This document shows, in pieces, positions 1 through 8,306 of a DNA stretch of 41,437 nucleotides. The stretch is from positions 1-41,437 of the forward strand of contig NZ_CANLRP010000068.1 in assembly GCF_947493425.1 (NCBI RefSeq), in the 5' to 3' direction. Positions within the stretch are counted from its first letter, which is position 1. The number at the start of each line of letters is the position of its first letter. The notes beneath the pieces were generated by a model that was not told where the DNA came from, did no database searches, and saw nothing but the letters and a program-made list of their open reading frames with translations. The position numbers and the translations under genes were made by a program. The stretch is from an uncultured Microscilla sp. Its GTDB lineage: Bacteria; Bacteroidota; Bacteroidia; Cytophagales; Microscillaceae.

Positions 1-274
1 AAGTACTATGTAAGGTTGCTACAAAGGAAGTCGGAAGACTTCCATGTATTCAAACTTTCAAGTCTCCTTCGGAAGACCCCCGCTGTGTCAAGTCTTCCCA
101 CAGGGCGACTTGACACCATTGATGAATAGAAGTTTACTAACTTCTCCTCCGAGCTTGCACTCCGAGGATTTTTAATCTGCAAATGCAGTCTTTGGTCAAG
201 TACTATGTAAGGTTGCTACAAAGGAAGTCGGAAGACTTCCATGTATTCAAACTTTCAAGTCTCCTTCGGAAGAC
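1..274. repeat. 77-bp direct repeat pair, 197 bp apart
   Basis: Positions 1-77 and 198-274 are identical. Between them lie several inverted repeats: 85-94 with 107-116 (10 bp, perfect), gaagtt/aacttc around 130-144, and a terminator-like hairpin at 145-168. No protein-coding signal is seen. The first copy starts at the window edge, so the array may extend further left. Confidence 0.85.
145..173 (+). terminator. Hairpin plus T-run, terminator-like on the plus strand
   Basis: The stem tcctc/gagga continues as gag/ctc across one mismatch, closes on loop cttgca, and is followed by TTTTT at 169-173. It would stop a plus-strand transcript entering from left of the window. It has no T-run on the minus strand, so it is not an obvious end for the synthetase gene. 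Confidence 0.45.
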
Positions 275-400
275 TTAAAAGAGCGGGGTGACTTCCATGT
301 ATTCAAACTTTCAAGTCTCCTTCGGAAGACTTAAAAGAGCGGGGTGACTTCCATGTATTCAAGCTTTCAAGTCTCCTTTGGAAGGCTTGAAAGAGCGGGA
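234..400. repeat. Three tandem 56-bp units, hairpin-forming
   Basis: Units start at 234, 290 and 346. The first two are nearly identical and the third has drifted. Each of the first two holds aagtctcc-ttcg-gaagactt, which folds as a short stem closed by a C(TTCG)G tetraloop on the plus strand. The array ends about 10 bp from the stop codon of the megasynthase gene. There are no spacers, so it is not a CRISPR array. Confidence 0.85.
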
Positions 401-409
401 CTACCACTC

Positions 410-3400
410 CTACAACCAACTCAAGCAATTTTCTTTATTCAACATCGTGTGGTGTCCACCTTGAGCCTTGATTACCTCTACATTTTTATAATAATCATCC
501 CAAGTGTGTGCATCGAGCCACGCTGCACTCTCTTCTGCCATCACAAATTTGATAGTGTAGTCCCATTTAGGTGCATCATAGGCATAGTCTACTGCTAAAG
601 AGGTTTCTACCACTTCCCACATTTTGGTTAAAAATGCCGCATCTCCTCCTACTTTCAACTGCACAAACAAGGCAACCATTTTAGACTTCCAGCTTGCTGA
701 CGGATTGTTTTCTAAGAGGGCATCTACCTGAGCCAAAACAGTTGAATCGTTGACTCCAGCATTGCTTAACATTACCTTACAAAACCTACTCACCATCTCT
801 TTGCTTAATGGAGATTGGCTCTTTTCTTCCTGACTCGGTAACAATCCACAGTCCATCAATACAATGTCGTTGACTTCTAAAGCAGTACCTTGCAATTGGC
901 GAAGCATTTCGTACAATACAGTGCCACCATAACTATGGGCATACAAATTAATTTTACCCTGTGGATGAATTTGCTGAATGCATTCAATATTATGGGCCGC
1001 CATTTCTTGCACAGTTTGGGCAGCTTCTCCTTGCACAAAGCCTTTCATTTGCAAACCATATACTGGTCCATCGGTCGCTAAACTCTCGGCTAACTCTAGG
1101 TAGCTATCGCTCAATCCGGGCATTCCGGGCACTATAAAAGTAGGAATACTGGGACGCAAAGTAATCAAGTAAGGACTACTGTTGCCTCTGTTACTTTTTT
1201 GAGCTACTGTAGTTGTATCAAGCACGCCACTTTCCCTGATTTTTTGAACCACCCCACGAATAGTAGGGTTTTTCATGAGGTCGAGTACTTGAAGGTTGCT
1301 CCCCTTCCAACGCTGATTCATTAAATGTACCAACTGCACGCCTAGTAATGAATGCCCTCCTATTTCGAAAAAGTTATCATCTATTCCTATTTGAGCCACT
1401 CCTAATTTACTTTGCCATAATGCGATGAGTTCTTGGGTTACTTCGTCAAGTGTGCCCTCTGAAGTCACTTGGGTAGTAGCGCTATTTGCCAAAATATTTT
1501 TGGTTTCACTCAGCTTTTTTCGGTCTACTTTACCATTGACCGTCAACGGAAACTTATCTACCAACTCAAAGTTCGCCGGAATCATATATTCGGGCAAACG
1601 CTCCTTAAGGTAAGTATTTAATGCCTCCTCTTTTACCTGCACTTTGGAAGTAACAAATGCCTTTAGCTGTTGGTTTTGATTGATCTTTTGGGCTACAACT
1701 ACTGCCTGAAGTACTAAGGGGTGGGCACTCAACACCTGTTCTATTTCGCCCAACTCAACACGAAACCCCCTAATTTTTACCTGCTGATCTGCCCTGCCCA
1801 AGCATACTAACTGCCCTTCAGCATTCCATTGGGCTTTGTCGCCCGATTTGTACAAGCGTGTACCAGGGTTAAACGGATTATCAACAAATTTCTCTTGAGT
1901 CAATGCCTCATTTTTCCAATAGCCTCGTGTCACTCCATCTCCGGCAATGTACAACTCCCCTATTTCGCCCACGGGCAATTGCTCAAGCTGTTCGTTCAAC
2001 ACATACAATTGCGTATTTTGATAAGGTTGTCCAATCGGAATGTTGGGCAACTTGGTGGTAGTTTCGGTCATAGGATAATACGCTACCGAAATAGTGGTCT
2101 CGGTGGGGCCATAGGTATTCATTACGGGCAAATTAGGGTTGTTTTCCCGCCATTGTTTGTAATGCTCCATTTCAGCCTGTTCTCCCCCAATCAACACGGT
2201 ACGCAAGGTGGTATCCTGAAAATTCATCGAAGAAAGCGTATGCCAATAAGCTGTGGGGAAGTTTACCAATGTAACCTGGTGTTGTTGCATCGTTTGCTTT
2301 ACATACATCGGGTCAATAAACTTTTCGTCCTCCATCACTACCAATGTAGCTCCAGCAATCAATGTAGGAAATACATCTTCGGCAAATACGTCAAAACTAA
2401 TGCTGGCAAACTGAAGAAGTCGGTCTTCGGGAGTAAAACCAAATTGACGAATGGTAGAAAAACTATGGTTGATTACCCCCCGATGAGTCACCATTACCCC
2501 TTTGGGTTTTCCGGTAGACCCAGACGTATAGATCATGTACGCCAAACTATCTGAAGCTACTACCTGATGCGCCTGCTCAAAGGACACACTTGTATCTTTT
2601 TCTAAACGATCGGTAAAAAATAGCTGGCAATCCTGCACAGTGGTTACTTTCTTCAAGCGCGTTTCCAGGTGGCTACAAGTCACCAATAATTTCAAGCCTG
2701 CATTTTCCAGCATGTAATTCAAACGCTCATCTGGGTGGGCGGCATCCAACGGTACATAAGCCGCTCCCGCCTTTATAATTCCCATAACAGCCACTATCAT
2801 ATCTAGCGAACGAGGTAAACACACGCCTACCAAGGAGTCGGGGGTAGCACCTGCGGCTACCAATTGGTGAGCCAATTGACCACTTAGCGCGTCGAGCTCT
2901 TGGTAGGTGAGTTGCCCATCTGCACCAACCACGGCAAGTTGCTCCGGATTTTTCTCCACATTTGCTTTCAACAAATCATGAATACACTCGTCCTTGGGAT
3001 AATCTGCGCTGGTATCTGGCAATATAGGATATTCCACATTTTTTACCCTTGTGGGCAATGCTGGAAGCTTCCCGATTAATTGCGTGGGCTGACTAATAAT
3101 TTCGTCCAACAATTGACCAAAATACTGTAAGTGATGTTGAATGGTTGCTGCATAAAAAAGGCTCTTTTTGTATTTGAAGTTGAGCTGTAAATGATCTCTC
3201 CAATCGTATACTTCCAAACCATAATTATCACCTGCTTCCTGAAAAATGTCATAATTGGGCTCAATTTTTTGTATTTCATCTTCTAGAGCCAACCAACCAT
3301 CAAATATATTTTGATAAGTATAAGAAATAGACAAAGGGTTGAGCCTGGCTTCTTCTACCCGGCGGCTTAGGTTGAGCCCAATGCCCTCTACTACCTTGGC

Positions 3401-6400
3401 AAAAGGATAAAACAAATAGTCTAAACCATCAATAAACTTGTCTCGCACTTGTTCAAGGTAGTTTTGAAACGGCTGATGAGGAACTACTTGGGTATTGGTT
3501 ATGATGATATTAATATAACACCCCATGCTGTCCTCGTAGTTTTCTGAGGGACGCCCTTGTACTGGGGTAATTACCGCCAAGTTGTCTTGTTGGCTTATTT
3601 TATGAATAAACACCTTAAAAATAGCCAATAACAGGGTAGAGAAATTAACTCGACGCTCGGCTGCCAGCTGTTTCAATTGCTTAAGTTGTGTTCCTCTAAT
3701 GTAGAATTTTTCACAACCCGAACCAATCACATCTTCGTGTGATTTCACCTCATCATAGGGTAGGTTGATGCCCTCTGGCATATTTTGCAATTGGTTTACC
3801 CACCACTGTCTATCTTGCAACCCCTCTTGGCTCTCCACATATTTTTGTTCCCACTTCACAAAATCAAAATAGGCAGTATCGGGGTTACTGGTGTCTACTT
3901 TACCCCCTTTTTTGATCTGGAAGTATGCCTTCCAGTATTCTTGCATGAGCCATATTCCCGACATGCCATCTATCACAATATGGTGGACAATAAATAACAC
4001 ATGTTGTTCTCCGGTGTGGGGGTTAGTCATCAAAAACAACCTTGCCAAAGGAGGTTTGTCCAACTCAAAAGGTTGGCGAAGCAACGACTTGCCCAAAGCC
4101 AATAAGTCTTGCTCTTCTTCCAGGGTCATTAACTCTAAGTTGAGGCAATCGCGGGTGGGGTGAATCGTGTGGGTAATGTCTCCAGCGTCGTTGAGTCTAA
4201 ACGAGGTGCGTAAGATGGGATTGTTCTCTAGCAATGCTTCAAAAGCTGCCAACAAAGTAGCTGCCTCTACTTTTTCTTGGCAATGAAAGTAAATGGGCAC
4301 ATTGAGTCGGGTAGAGTCAGCCTCCATTTTTTGGATAAACCACATCCCTTTTTGCATTTCTGAAATAGGGTAGGTTTTTCCTTCCAGGCTTGCACTCGGT
4401 AACTCCACTTTCGTAGGCAATTGATCAGAAAGGGCTACTTGAGCAACCGCATTTTGCTTGCCACTATCTTGTTCAAATAAGCTCAAAAACTCCTGAAAAG
4501 TATTTACCCGCATTACCTGACCCATTTTCACTTGTGTACCTAGTTTTTCGTTGGCACGGCGCACCAACTGCATCACTTTGATGGAGTCGAAGCCATAGCT
4601 TAGGATAGAGTCGTTGGGGTCAATTTCGCGCACATCCAAACCGAGTACTTCTTTTACTAAATCTGTAAACAGGACAGGGGTTTGCTCAATGGGTTGAGTA
4701 GCTGCTGCTTGGTCAGACTGCACCTTGGGCTGATACAATTCCAAAAACTCTTGAAAGGTGTTCACCCGCATTACTTGTCCCATCTTTATTTTGGTGCCTA
4801 GTTTTTCGTTGGCACGACGCACCAATTGCATCACTTTAATAGAATCGAATCCATAATTCATGATGGGTTGGTGCAGGTCGAGCTTGTTCATATCCAAGTC
4901 CAACACTTCTTTTACCAAATCTATCATTGAGGCGGGTGTTCTCTGAATAGGTGTAGAAGGCTGACTTGCCAATACATTGTTGACTGCCAAGTTTTTAGTG
5001 CTCTTTTTGGCATTTTTTGGCAAAGCATCGGGGCGATACTCTTCTAATATAATTTGGGCGTTTACTCCTCCTATAGCATAACTACACAAGGCTACCCGTC
5101 TTGGGTTTGTCTGATGCTTCCAAGGCTTGTGTTCACGCTGTAAAACCAAGCGGGAATCTTCAGTAATTTCAGGGTTGACAGCTTCCAGCCCAGGAATACC
5201 AGGAATGGTTTGGTGGCGCATGGCTTGCACCGCTTTAATCAAAGAAGCAAGCCCAGCGGCATATTCGGGATGCCCAGTAGTAGGTTTAATACTACTGATT
5301 TGCCAGGTTTTATCGTTTTTTTCACTTGCTGCCACATAAGCATCTTCTATGGCACCTATTTCGGCTACATCAGCCATAGAGTTGCCAATGCCATGGGCTT
5401 CTATATAATCTATATCATCGGCAGATAACCCCGCTTTTTTCAAACTTTCCCAAATTGCTTTTTTAATTCCACGGGCATTGGGCGCATTAAAATTAAAACC
5501 TCGCCCTCCGTGATATACCGCACTCCCTCTTATTACGGCATGTACTTCATTTTTATCTCTGAGGGCTTGTTTCAAAGGTTTAATCAATAAAAGACCCGCT
5601 CCTTCACTTCGAGCAAATCCAGTCGCCTGGTCGCCAAAGCTACGAACGCAATTGTCTTTGCTCAGAAAAAACTTACAAAACTCATGATTTGCTAATCGTT
5701 TAAATTCTTTTTCGGCGATGGTGTTAAACCCTCCCACCAAAGCTTGCTCACACTCTCCTCGCTCAATGGCTACCAGGGCTTGGTGCAATGCCACATATAC
5801 ACTTGAACAAAAAGCATTGGTTACATGGCTGGGACCAAGCAAATTTAGATGAAACGCCACCTTATTGGGCAAGGGAACATCACTAGGCAAATACTCTTGA
5901 TCTTCGTCTCTGTAGTCCGACACCCCCATATATACTCCTGTAGTGCGTCCGGTCAAGTCCTTAAGCGTCAACCCTGCGTCTTTCAACACATTGGTAATGG
6001 TTTGATAAGCTATTTTTTCCTGACGATTGAGCTGGGCATATTCTCTCTTACTAAATTTCAAAAATTCAAGCACATCCTCACTTTTAGGAGGCTTGATACG
6101 TCCATAACCATAACCGTTGGCACCTGGTACCTCCTCAAATACTATTTGCTTACCACTGGCTACGTTGTCCCAAAGTGCCTCTATATTCTCTGCACCAGGG
6201 TAGGTGCCAGTCAAGGCTACAATTGCCAGCAAATCGGCTTGATCGGGGCTTTCATCGCTTGCGGTTGCCACTGTTTCTTGTTGAATATCTAACACTTCGG
6301 TTGCCAAAAACTCTACCAACAGATCGGTAGTAGGGTAGTCAAGCAACACAGTGGTTTTGAGTTTACAATCCAGCTGTTTTTCCAAAAACAACTTAAACTC

Positions 6401-6577
6401 GGTAGCTTGCATTGAATCGGTGCCTAAGTCGGCAAAGGATTGACTTGGAACAACCTCTTCTATGTCGTCTAATTCTAAAAAATCAACCAGCGACGCTCTG
6501 ATAAATTCAGTCAGTAATGGACGAATGTCTGCCTCGGTAGCTTGGCGGATTTCATCTAAAATATTTGAAACTATCAT
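410..6577 (-). CDS. Hybrid PKS-NRPS megasynthase (ACP-KS-ACP-ACP-C-A-PCP-TE)
   Basis: A 2055-residue assembly-line enzyme. Domains seen: ACP (about 10-95, LGTDSM, Ser55); ketosynthase (about 115-515, Cys257 in NAFCSS, His395 in EAHG, His436 in TTGH, so the catalytic triad is present); two near-identical ACPs (about 550-613 and 636-700, both YGFDSI, Ser579 and Ser665); condensation (about 735-1170, HHIVIDG at 865-871); adenylation (about 1190-1690, YTSGSTGKPKG at 1350-1360, YGPTETT at 1489); PCP (about 1710-1780, GGHSLL); thioesterase (about 1810-2055, AHSYGG with Ser1882, Asp1909, His2042). There is no AT, KR, DH or reductase domain. It is the last gene of the isonitrile-type cluster. I infer that it joins the ACP-bound acyl chain to an amino acid and releases the product by TE. 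Start ATG at 6577 puts the first ACP right at the N-terminus. Confidence 0.95.
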   Translation of the reverse strand: MIVSNILDEIRQATEADIRPLLTEFIRASLVDFLELDDIEEVVPSQSFADLGTDSMQATEFKLFLEKQLDCKLKTTVLLDYPTTDLLVEFLATEVLDIQQETVATASDESPDQADLLAIVALTGTYPGAENIEALWDNVASGKQIVFEEVPGANGYGYGRIKPPKSEDVLEFLKFSKREYAQLNRQEKIAYQTITNVLKDAGLTLKDLTGRTTGVYMGVSDYRDEDQEYLPSDVPLPNKVAFHLNLLGPSHVTNAFCSSVYVALHQALVAIERGECEQALVGGFNTIAEKEFKRLANHEFCKFFLSKDNCVRSFGDQATGFARSEGAGLLLIKPLKQALRDKNEVHAVIRGSAVYHGGRGFNFNAPNARGIKKAIWESLKKAGLSADDIDYIEAHGIGNSMADVAEIGAIEDAYVAASEKNDKTWQISSIKPTTGHPEYAAGLASLIKAVQAMRHQTIPGIPGLEAVNPEITEDSRLVLQREHKPWKHQTNPRRVALCSYAIGGVNAQIILEEYRPDALPKNAKKSTKNLAVNNVLASQPSTPIQRTPASMIDLVKEVLDLDMNKLDLHQPIMNYGFDSIKVMQLVRRANEKLGTKIKMGQVMRVNTFQEFLELYQPKVQSDQAAATQPIEQTPVLFTDLVKEVLGLDVREIDPNDSILSYGFDSIKVMQLVRRANEKLGTQVKMGQVMRVNTFQEFLSLFEQDSGKQNAVAQVALSDQLPTKVELPSASLEGKTYPISEMQKGMWFIQKMEADSTRLNVPIYFHCQEKVEAATLLAAFEALLENNPILRTSFRLNDAGDITHTIHPTRDCLNLELMTLEEEQDLLALGKSLLRQPFELDKPPLARLFLMTNPHTGEQHVLFIVHHIVIDGMSGIWLMQEYWKAYFQIKKGGKVDTSNPDTAYFDFVKWEQKYVESQEGLQDRQWWVNQLQNMPEGINLPYDEVKSHEDVIGSGCEKFYIRGTQLKQLKQLAAERRVNFSTLLLAIFKVFIHKISQQDNLAVITPVQGRPSENYEDSMGCYINIIITNTQVVPHQPFQNYLEQVRDKFIDGLDYLFYPFAKVVEGIGLNLSRRVEEARLNPLSISYTYQNIFDGWLALEDEIQKIEPNYDIFQEAGDNYGLEVYDWRDHLQLNFKYKKSLFYAATIQHHLQYFGQLLDEIISQPTQLIGKLPALPTRVKNVEYPILPDTSADYPKDECIHDLLKANVEKNPEQLAVVGADGQLTYQELDALSGQLAHQLVAAGATPDSLVGVCLPRSLDMIVAVMGIIKAGAAYVPLDAAHPDERLNYMLENAGLKLLVTCSHLETRLKKVTTVQDCQLFFTDRLEKDTSVSFEQAHQVVASDSLAYMIYTSGSTGKPKGVMVTHRGVINHSFSTIRQFGFTPEDRLLQFASISFDVFAEDVFPTLIAGATLVVMEDEKFIDPMYVKQTMQQHQVTLVNFPTAYWHTLSSMNFQDTTLRTVLIGGEQAEMEHYKQWRENNPNLPVMNTYGPTETTISVAYYPMTETTTKLPNIPIGQPYQNTQLYVLNEQLEQLPVGEIGELYIAGDGVTRGYWKNEALTQEKFVDNPFNPGTRLYKSGDKAQWNAEGQLVCLGRADQQVKIRGFRVELGEIEQVLSAHPLVLQAVVVAQKINQNQQLKAFVTSKVQVKEEALNTYLKERLPEYMIPANFELVDKFPLTVNGKVDRKKLSETKNILANSATTQVTSEGTLDEVTQELIALWQSKLGVAQIGIDDNFFEIGGHSLLGVQLVHLMNQRWKGSNLQVLDLMKNPTIRGVVQKIRESGVLDTTTVAQKSNRGNSSPYLITLRPSIPTFIVPGMPGLSDSYLELAESLATDGPVYGLQMKGFVQGEAAQTVQEMAAHNIECIQQIHPQGKINLYAHSYGGTVLYEMLRQLQGTALEVNDIVLMDCGLLPSQEEKSQSPLSKEMVSRFCKVMLSNAGVNDSTVLAQVDALLENNPSASWKSKMVALFVQLKVGGDAAFLTKMWEVVETSLAVDYAYDAPKWDYTIKFVMAEESAAWLDAHTWDDYYKNVEVIKAQGGHHTMLNKENCLSWL

Positions 6578-6723
6578 AAATGATCTATGAATATGCTTTT
6601 TTTATAAAGGGTGTGTATGTAGGGCTAATATTGAACTTGTGGTATGGATGCCGTTTTTCCATTGACTGTTTTTCCCAGAAAAGAAAAACCAAACAATGGT
6701 TATTACTGACAAATAAAAAGGCT

Positions 6724-6760
6724 TCCTGACAGTGTCTGATCTGTCAGGAAATCTTTTTAC
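6724..6760. terminator. Bidirectional hairpin terminator inside the cluster
   Basis: Perfect 9-bp stem tcctgacag/ctgtcagga with an 8-nt loop. It is followed by a T-run on the plus strand (ctttttac) and by gcctttttatt on the minus strand. It lies between the thioesterase gene and the megasynthase gene, so some transcripts may stop before the large gene, or the large gene may have its own promoter. Confidence 0.6.
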
Positions 6761-6786
6761 TACCATAAATTGTGGAATTTGTTTGC

Positions 6787-7335
6787 TTATGGGTGCAAAA
6801 TCGCCAGCATTACCTCTCCTTGCGATTTACCTTCATTATCATCATAAAAATTACAATAAGTATTCAGGAAAATACACTTGGATTTGTAGGTGGTAGATTT
6901 GACCCCATAAGTTCCGTAAAACTTCTTGGGGTTGATGGGCTTTTTATAATTAGAAGCAATCTTCACAATTAAGATGTTAGACAATTGCTTCTCAAAAAAA
7001 GTGTCCTCATCATAGGCGGTCAAGTCAGGGATTAGTCCATTTTTGATGCAATGCCCCAAAAAAACATACCCCAATTGATTGTAACAAATATTGTATTCCA
7101 CAGCATTAAAATGCCCAGTATCGTCAATGTAACAAGACTCAGGAATGTTGAAAACCCCTTCCATTGTTAATCCTGACAGTCCTTGACCTGGTTGCTGCAC
7201 AAACTCAGCCGACTGTAAATAAGCAGCATTCGTTCGGTATGGCTTCATTACTTTTTGAACAAAGCCATCTTCAATGCGTGTACGTAGATTATTTTGCCTG
7301 ATGTTCGTAATTTCTAAATTTTGCATTGGGATCAT
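6787..7335 (-). CDS. FcoT-like hot-dog thioesterase family protein (ScoD/Rv0098 type)
   Basis: 182 residues, the length of M. tuberculosis FcoT (183). The conserved core IPESCYIDDTGHFNAVE begins at residue 64. Tyr69, Asn77, Asn86 and Tyr90 match, at a constant offset of three, the active-site residues I recall for FcoT (Tyr66, Asn74, Asn83, Tyr87). In isonitrile lipopeptide clusters this family (ScoD) adds glycine to an alpha,beta-unsaturated acyl-ACP instead of, or besides, hydrolysing thioesters. Its start ATG overlaps the stop of the upstream oxygenase by one base (TAATG), so the two are translationally coupled. Met4 is a possible alternative start. The family call is firm; the glycine-adding role is inferred from its neighbours. 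Confidence 0.88.
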   Translation of the reverse strand: MIPMQNLEITNIRQNNLRTRIEDGFVQKVMKPYRTNAAYLQSAEFVQQPGQGLSGLTMEGVFNIPESCYIDDTGHFNAVEYNICYNQLGYVFLGHCIKNGLIPDLTAYDEDTFFEKQLSNILIVKIASNYKKPINPKKFYGTYGVKSTTYKSKCIFLNTYCNFYDDNEGKSQGEVMLAILHP

Positions 7336-8231
7336 TATTTTTCAAGTCCAACATAAAAAGGGTGATTGTCATAGATACCAATTCGGTAACTTTTGCTTTT
7401 TTCGCCCGCCGGAATGCTGGAAGACATGTGTAACAAATAACGATTGTCCCAAATAATCAAATCGCCCGCATCCCAGGAGTGGGTATGGATGTGTTTTTCT
7501 TGCTCAATAAAATCAAACAAAGCTTTCATCGCCTGTTCGTTTTCTTCATAAGTAAGCCCTTTAATCTTCATTGTGAAGCCACTGCTCATATACAATATTT
7601 TGTCTCCATTAACCGGGTGCTCAATAACAGCAGGGTGCTCTACTGGTGGCACAATCTCATTCATGTAATCAATCAACTGCTGGATAGACTTGTCAATATC
7701 ACAAGGCTGCACTTTGTAACGGTTGTTGCCGCCATGAATCATTGTTGCCCCTTCGACCAATGCCTTAAGATCGGCTGGCAGGTTTTCATACACTTTGTGC
7801 ATGTCTATGTAGTAAGTAGCGCGCACGGTATTTGGAATTACCACAGGCGTGATAGAAGTAAACGACAATGGTTTTTGCTCAAACTGACAGTCGGTGTGCC
7901 AATACTTGCCAGTACCTGCTACTCCTACTTTTTCTCCTTCTTTGTTGATATTAGAAGACACAAAAACTTCGGGAAATTCGGGGTGATGGTAGTTTTCCTG
8001 AAAATAGACTTGAGGCGTGCCTAGTTTACGGGTAAACTCTACGTAATCGGCAGGTTGCTCACCCATATTTTGCCCCTTAATTACGATTAACTTGTTACGA
8101 TAAATCGCCTGGCGAATTTCTTCAAGTTCAGGCGCATCATAAGCCAACTGGGTAACATCTATGCCCGTAATAGTACCACCGATTTGTCCCTCGGCAGCAT
8201 CTTCAATTTTAAAAGAAGAGGTAGTTAACAT
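7335..8231 (-). CDS. Fe(II)/2-oxoglutarate oxygenase, TauD family, ScoE-like isonitrile-forming
   Basis: 298 residues, TauD/TfdA fold. Iron ligands are His112 and Asp114 (YWHTDC) and His268; Arg283, 15 residues later, is placed to bind 2-oxoglutarate. The stretch YFQENYHHPE (76-85) and RYKVQ (171-175) are characteristic of the ScoE/Rv0097 subgroup. By spacing from the HxD motif, Tyr76, Tyr81 and Lys173 match the ScoE substrate residues I recall as Tyr96, Tyr101 and Lys193. ScoE turns an N-carboxymethyl-3-amino acid into a 3-isonitrile acid by oxidative decarboxylation. The gene overlaps the FcoT-like gene by one base and follows the acyl ligase by 75 bp. TauD family is certain; the isonitrile-forming role is a strong inference. 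Confidence 0.9.
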   Translation of the reverse strand: MLTTSSFKIEDAAEGQIGGTITGIDVTQLAYDAPELEEIRQAIYRNKLIVIKGQNMGEQPADYVEFTRKLGTPQVYFQENYHHPEFPEVFVSSNINKEGEKVGVAGTGKYWHTDCQFEQKPLSFTSITPVVIPNTVRATYYIDMHKVYENLPADLKALVEGATMIHGGNNRYKVQPCDIDKSIQQLIDYMNEIVPPVEHPAVIEHPVNGDKILYMSSGFTMKIKGLTYEENEQAMKALFDFIEQEKHIHTHSWDAGDLIIWDNRYLLHMSSSIPAGEKSKSYRIGIYDNHPFYVGLEK

Positions 8232-8306
8232 TGTTAGAATAGTTAATTATATTGTGATACAAAAATTGTCAAATAAGCTGTTTTATGTTTAGACTCGTAG
8301 GCTTGC

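Noticed and set aside
234..400. CRISPR array
   Set aside because: The units abut with no unique spacers, are 56 bp long, and no cas genes are near.
1829..2554. 241-codon plus-strand ORF inside the megasynthase gene
   Set aside because: It is antisense to well-conserved adenylation motifs and has no family or signal of its own.
410..6577. Frameshift or artificial fusion of two synthetase genes
   Set aside because: Reading frame is open for 2055 codons with all domain motifs intact and proper linkers.
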